This document shows, in pieces, positions 4,770 to 7,429 of a stretch of 7,429 nucleotides of DNA (its first letter is position 1; each line of letters begins with the position of its first letter). Origin of the DNA: Pseudomonadota bacterium. GTDB taxonomy: Bacteria > Pseudomonadota > Alphaproteobacteria > Rhizobiales > Rhizobiaceae. The stretch is from assembly GCA_003242525.1 (NCBI GenBank), contig QGUU01000110.1:1-7429 (forward strand), read 5' to 3'. The position numbers and the translations under genes were made by a program. Below the pieces are notes generated by a model. That model had not been told where the DNA came from and did not search any database. It saw only the letters and a list, made by a program, of their open reading frames with translations.

Positions 4770-5798
4770 ATGGTTCATTCGCCCCCGAAGCTTGTCTGCC
4801 GTAATGTCTGGAAGATATTCGGCGCACGCGCCAGCGAGTTTCTCCAATCTGTTCAGGGCAAGGCCACGGCCGATGATCTGCGCAGGGCTGGGCTTGTGGG
4901 GGCGGTGCGTGACGTCAATCTCGAAGTTCATGAGGGCGAGATCTTCGTCATCATGGGACTTTCCGGTTCCGGAAAGTCCACGCTGGTGCGCTGTCTTTCG
5001 AGGCTGGTAGAGCCGACTGCGGGCGAAATCCTCTTCAACGGCGAGAACCTGCTCAAGGCAAGCGAAGCGCGTATGATCGAGATACGCCGGCACCAGATGG
5101 GCATGGTGTTCCAGCATTTCGCGCTTCTGCCGCATCTCACCGTGCTCGCCAATGTCACCTTTCCGCTGGAGGTGCAGGGGGTCGACCGCGAGCTGCGCGA
5201 GGCCCGCGCCAGAAAGATGATCGAACTGGTCGGCCTTTCCGACAAGGAAAACTTCTTCCCCCGGGAACTTTCAGGCGGGCAGCAGCAGCGCGTGGGCATT
5301 GCTCGTTCTCTGGCGGTCGAGCCGGAACTCTGGTTCCTCGATGAACCTTTTTCGGCTCTCGATCCGCTGATCCGACGTGAGATGCAGGACGAGTTCATCC
5401 GCCTGCAATCGCTGCTGAAGAAGACCATTGTGTTCATCACGCATGATTTCGACGAGGCGATCCGGCTTGCGGATCGGATCGCGATCATGAAGGACGGGGC
5501 CATCGTCCAGGTCGGGACGCCTGAGGAAATCGTGCTCAGCCCGGCGACGCCTTATGTGGCTGAATTCACCCGTAATGTGACTAAGGCAAAAGCGGTGCGA
5601 GCAGCGTCCGTCATGCGCCCGGCCGATGGCTGGGCACAGCAAGGCGCAATGGCCTCGGTGCCGTCCCGCGCGACGGTTGCCGAAACCGCTCCGCTGTTCG
5701 GTGATGCGGTGGAGCGGCTGCGTGTCGTTGATGCTGAGGGAGCGACAGTGGGCATCCTCGAACGTTCCGATGTGGTCGATCTCATGATGCGGGGCTGA
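4770..5798 (+). CDS. ATP-binding subunit of the betaine-type ABC importer (ProV/OpuAA-like)
   Basis: This 342-residue cytoplasmic ATPase energises import. The N-terminus (VCRNVWKIFGARASEFL, with a later K-A-T-A-D-D-L-R-R-A-G) matches the ProV/OpuAA head. Its nucleotide-binding motifs are complete: Walker A GLSGSGKST at 63-71, Q-loop Gln115 in V-F-Q-H-F, signature LSGGQ at 167-171, Walker B L-W-F-L-D-E at 187-192, D-loop S-A-L-D at 195-198 and H-loop His225. ProV-type proteins usually run to about 400 residues with two CBS domains. Here only about 75 residues follow the ATPase core, and just the last part (R-L-R-V-V-D-A-E-G-A-T-V-G-I-L, about 317-330) looks CBS-like, so the osmosensory tail is reduced. 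The ATG at 4770 has only a weak GGGTG upstream but gives the expected N-terminus. The permease starts one base after the stop. Confidence 0.95.
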   Translation: MVHSPPKLVCRNVWKIFGARASEFLQSVQGKATADDLRRAGLVGAVRDVNLEVHEGEIFVIMGLSGSGKSTLVRCLSRLVEPTAGEILFNGENLLKASEARMIEIRRHQMGMVFQHFALLPHLTVLANVTFPLEVQGVDRELREARARKMIELVGLSDKENFFPRELSGGQQQRVGIARSLAVEPELWFLDEPFSALDPLIRREMQDEFIRLQSLLKKTIVFITHDFDEAIRLADRIAIMKDGAIVQVGTPEEIVLSPATPYVAEFTRNVTKAKAVRAASVMRPADGWAQQGAMASVPSRATVAETAPLFGDAVERLRVVDAEGATVGILERSDVVDLMMRG

Positions 5799-5799
5799 A

Positions 5800-7429
5800 A
5801 TGACCGTGCCCGCGCACCCCATTGAAACGCACGCACCGGCTCGTCCTTCGCCAGCCAGGAAGCTGAGTGCTGGAAAGCTGGCGTGGTTGGCCGCGCTCTC
5901 GCTGTTCGTCGTTCTTTGGCAATGGGGCGATGCCGCCAAATGGGCATTCGATTATCCGAAGGCATGGCGGATACCTGCCCAGCGCTGGATCAGCAATGCG
6001 GTGGAGTGGCTGGTCAACAGCGCATCCTTCGGCCTTTTCACATTCACCGACCTGACGCGATTCATAGCTTCCCTCATCGACATACCCTACACGGTGATAC
6101 TCAGCCTGCTCTCCACCGGCTTTCTCTCCGGGGAGGGATCCAGCGCCGTCGAGATTTTCCCGCCGCTTTCCTGGATCGCGGTCATCGCCATCGTGACGCT
6201 CATGGGCCTTTACGCCGGCGGGCGCCGGCTGGCCCTGCTGGTCGCGCTCTGTTTCGGCTTCCTTGCCGTGTTCGGCCAGTGGAAGAGCGCGATGGTCACG
6301 CTGTCTTCCATCCTTGTGGCCGCTCCGCTGGGCATTGGCGGCGGGCTTCTTCTTGGCATCGCCGCCTATCGCTGGCCTCGCTTCGAGCGGGCGTTGACGC
6401 CGCTGCTCGACCTCATGCAGACGATTCCCGTCTTCGCCTATCTGGTGCCGATCCTGATCCTGTTTGGCTTCGGCCCCACCGCAGCGATCGTCGCCACGCT
6501 CATCTATGCCATGCCCCCGATGACGCGCGTGACGGTGCTGGCTCTTCGGCTGGTGCCGCACGAGTTCCGGGATCTGGGCTATATGATCGGCTGTACGCGC
6601 CACCAGATGACGTGGCGGGTGATGATCCCTTCGGCCAAGGATTCCCTGATGGTCGGCGTCAACCAGGTGATCATGCTTTCCCTCAACATGGTCATCATCG
6701 CCTCCATGATTGGTGCCGGCGGGCTCGGCTTCGACGTCCTTGCGGCCCTGCGACGGCTCGATATAGGGGCGGGACTTGAATCCGGCTTTGCTATCGTCGT
6801 GCTCGCGGTGGCGCTCGACCGTCTCAGCCAGGCCTATGCGGTCAAGGTCGGAGAGCCGCAGCAGGGCTCGGCTGAGCGCGGTCTGGTGGCACGCCACCCC
6901 TATACGCTGGCTGCGCTGGGCGTCGTGGTGGCGACCGTTCTGGCGGGCCTGGCGTTGCCGGCATTGCAGCGGTACCCGGAGGCGTTGCAGCTATCCGTGG
7001 GCGGCGTCTTCTCCGAAGTGATCCGTTGGATCAACGTCAATTTCTTCGATGCGATAGAGGCGGTCAAGAACGCCGTCCTGCTCAATGTCCTCATTCCCTT
7101 CAAGCGCCTGCTTGGCGGCTTGCCATGGCTGGGCGTCACCGCGCTGCTTGCATTTGCCGGATGGCGACTGGGCGGGCTGCGGCTCGCCGCGCTCGTTGGC
7201 ACACTTGCCTTCCTGATCGCCGCAACCGGCCAATGGGAAAAGGCGATGGTAACCGTTTACCTGTGTGCCATATCCGTCATCATCGCCTCCCTGATCGGAA
7301 TTCCGATCGGCATATTGTCGGCCGAGCGGGACAGGCTGTGGCGCTGGGTGCAGGTCATCATCGACACGCTGCAGACACTGCCGTCCTTTGTTTACCTGAT
7401 GCCTGCGGTGATGCTGTTCCGTGTCGGAG
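5800..7429 (+). CDS. Tandem-fused permease of the betaine-type ABC importer (3' end missing)
   Basis: The frame is open from the ATG at 5800 to the edge, 543 codons. The start is one base after the ATPase stop, with only GGGG at 5791-5794 as a ribosome site, so coupling is likely. A single hydrophobic segment (about residues 27-42) is followed by a ProW-like module: G-Q-W at 159-161, D-x-M-Q-T-I-P-V-F-A-Y-L-V-P at 204-217, the EAA-type ATPase-contact loop beginning E255-F-R-D-L-G260, and I-G-A-G-G-L-G at 304-310. A second module follows: a hydrophobic segment from about 368, G-Q-W at 477-479 and D-T-L-Q-T-L-P-S-F-V-Y-L-M-P at 522-535. Both landmark pairs are 318 residues apart, which shows an in-frame duplication. 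By extrapolation the second EAA loop lies near residues 573-578 and the protein ends near 650-690, beyond the window. It would supply both halves of the membrane channel in one chain. Confidence 0.93.
   Translation, partial: MTVPAHPIETHAPARPSPARKLSAGKLAWLAALSLFVVLWQWGDAAKWAFDYPKAWRIPAQRWISNAVEWLVNSASFGLFTFTDLTRFIASLIDIPYTVILSLLSTGFLSGEGSSAVEIFPPLSWIAVIAIVTLMGLYAGGRRLALLVALCFGFLAVFGQWKSAMVTLSSILVAAPLGIGGGLLLGIAAYRWPRFERALTPLLDLMQTIPVFAYLVPILILFGFGPTAAIVATLIYAMPPMTRVTVLALRLVPHEFRDLGYMIGCTRHQMTWRVMIPSAKDSLMVGVNQVIMLSLNMVIIASMIGAGGLGFDVLAALRRLDIGAGLESGFAIVVLAVALDRLSQAYAVKVGEPQQGSAERGLVARHPYTLAALGVVVATVLAGLALPALQRYPEALQLSVGGVFSEVIRWINVNFFDAIEAVKNAVLLNVLIPFKRLLGGLPWLGVTALLAFAGWRLGGLRLAALVGTLAFLIAATGQWEKAMVTVYLCAISVIIASLIGIPIGILSAERDRLWRWVQVIIDTLQTLPSFVYLMPAVMLFRVG

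Noticed and set aside
3640..4827. Long open frame of 395 codons on the minus strand opposite the binding-protein gene
   Set aside because: It is antisense to a clear family member with signal peptide and ribosome site, its product shows no family features, and such frames are expected opposite GC-rich genes.
5883..6779. Plus-strand frame of 298 codons inside the permease gene
   Set aside because: It lies in a different frame from the permease, has no credible ribosome site, and its His/Arg-rich product is a shadow.
5782..6897. Long open frame of 371 codons on the minus strand opposite the permease
   Set aside because: The product is Arg/His/Asp-rich and of low complexity, typical of the antisense of a hydrophobic GC-rich gene; the permease frame has unmistakable motifs.
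1..7429. CRISPR array, insertion sequence, tRNA or rRNA, phage genes, toxin-antitoxin pair
   Set aside because: I saw no regularly spaced repeats, transposase motifs, tRNA-like cloverleafs or phage families on either strand.

Overview
The window looks like chromosomal or large-replicon DNA from a GC-rich alphaproteobacterium, most likely of the Hyphomicrobiales (Mesorhizobium, Aminobacter or Phyllobacteriaceae type). The reasons are strong G/C preference at third codon positions, the protein families present (MmyB-type XRE regulator, bacterial Ku, DUF3606-like small protein, betaine-type ABC transporter) and two sites resembling the alphaproteobacterial general-stress sigma factor (EcfG/RpoE2) promoter, GGAAC-N16-CGTT. 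No rRNA, tRNA, CRISPR array, insertion sequence or phage gene was seen. The organism assignment is inference from style and content only.

Layout. At the left edge is the start of a leftward gene for a probable small membrane protein (1-74, cut by the window). It diverges from a rightward XRE/MmyB-type regulator (210-1031), and the space between them holds a perfect 7-3-7 palindrome (158-174) that is a good operator candidate. Next come a rightward CsbD-family stress gene (1133-1345) and, converging on it, a leftward two-gene unit: ku (1613-2440) followed by a 57-residue DUF3606-like protein (1430-1603) whose ribosome binding site overlaps the ku stop codon. Two hairpins fill the gap between these converging units. 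Both csbD and ku have EcfG-like promoters with identical 16-nt spacing, and the ku promoter has a duplicated 16-bp element directly against its -35 box. This part therefore reads as a small general-stress and DNA-repair island.

The right half is a transport locus. A leftward DeoR-family repressor gene (2654-3478) diverges from a rightward ABC importer operon: periplasmic binding protein (3721-4686), ProV/OpuAA-type ATPase (4770-5798) and permease (5800 to the right edge, incomplete). The importer belongs to the glycine betaine/choline/TMAO class. Its permease is unusual: two ProW-like modules are fused head to tail, with matching motifs exactly 318 residues apart. The binding protein delivers its ligand to the permease, the ATPase powers import, and the divergent DeoR-type protein probably controls the operon through the AT-rich intergenic region, which contains a 7-bp direct repeat across a consensus -35 box.

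I did not find a clearly new biological system. The most useful leads are the ku plus small-protein stress unit with its duplicated promoter-proximal element, and the fused-permease amine importer paired with a DeoR-type regulator.
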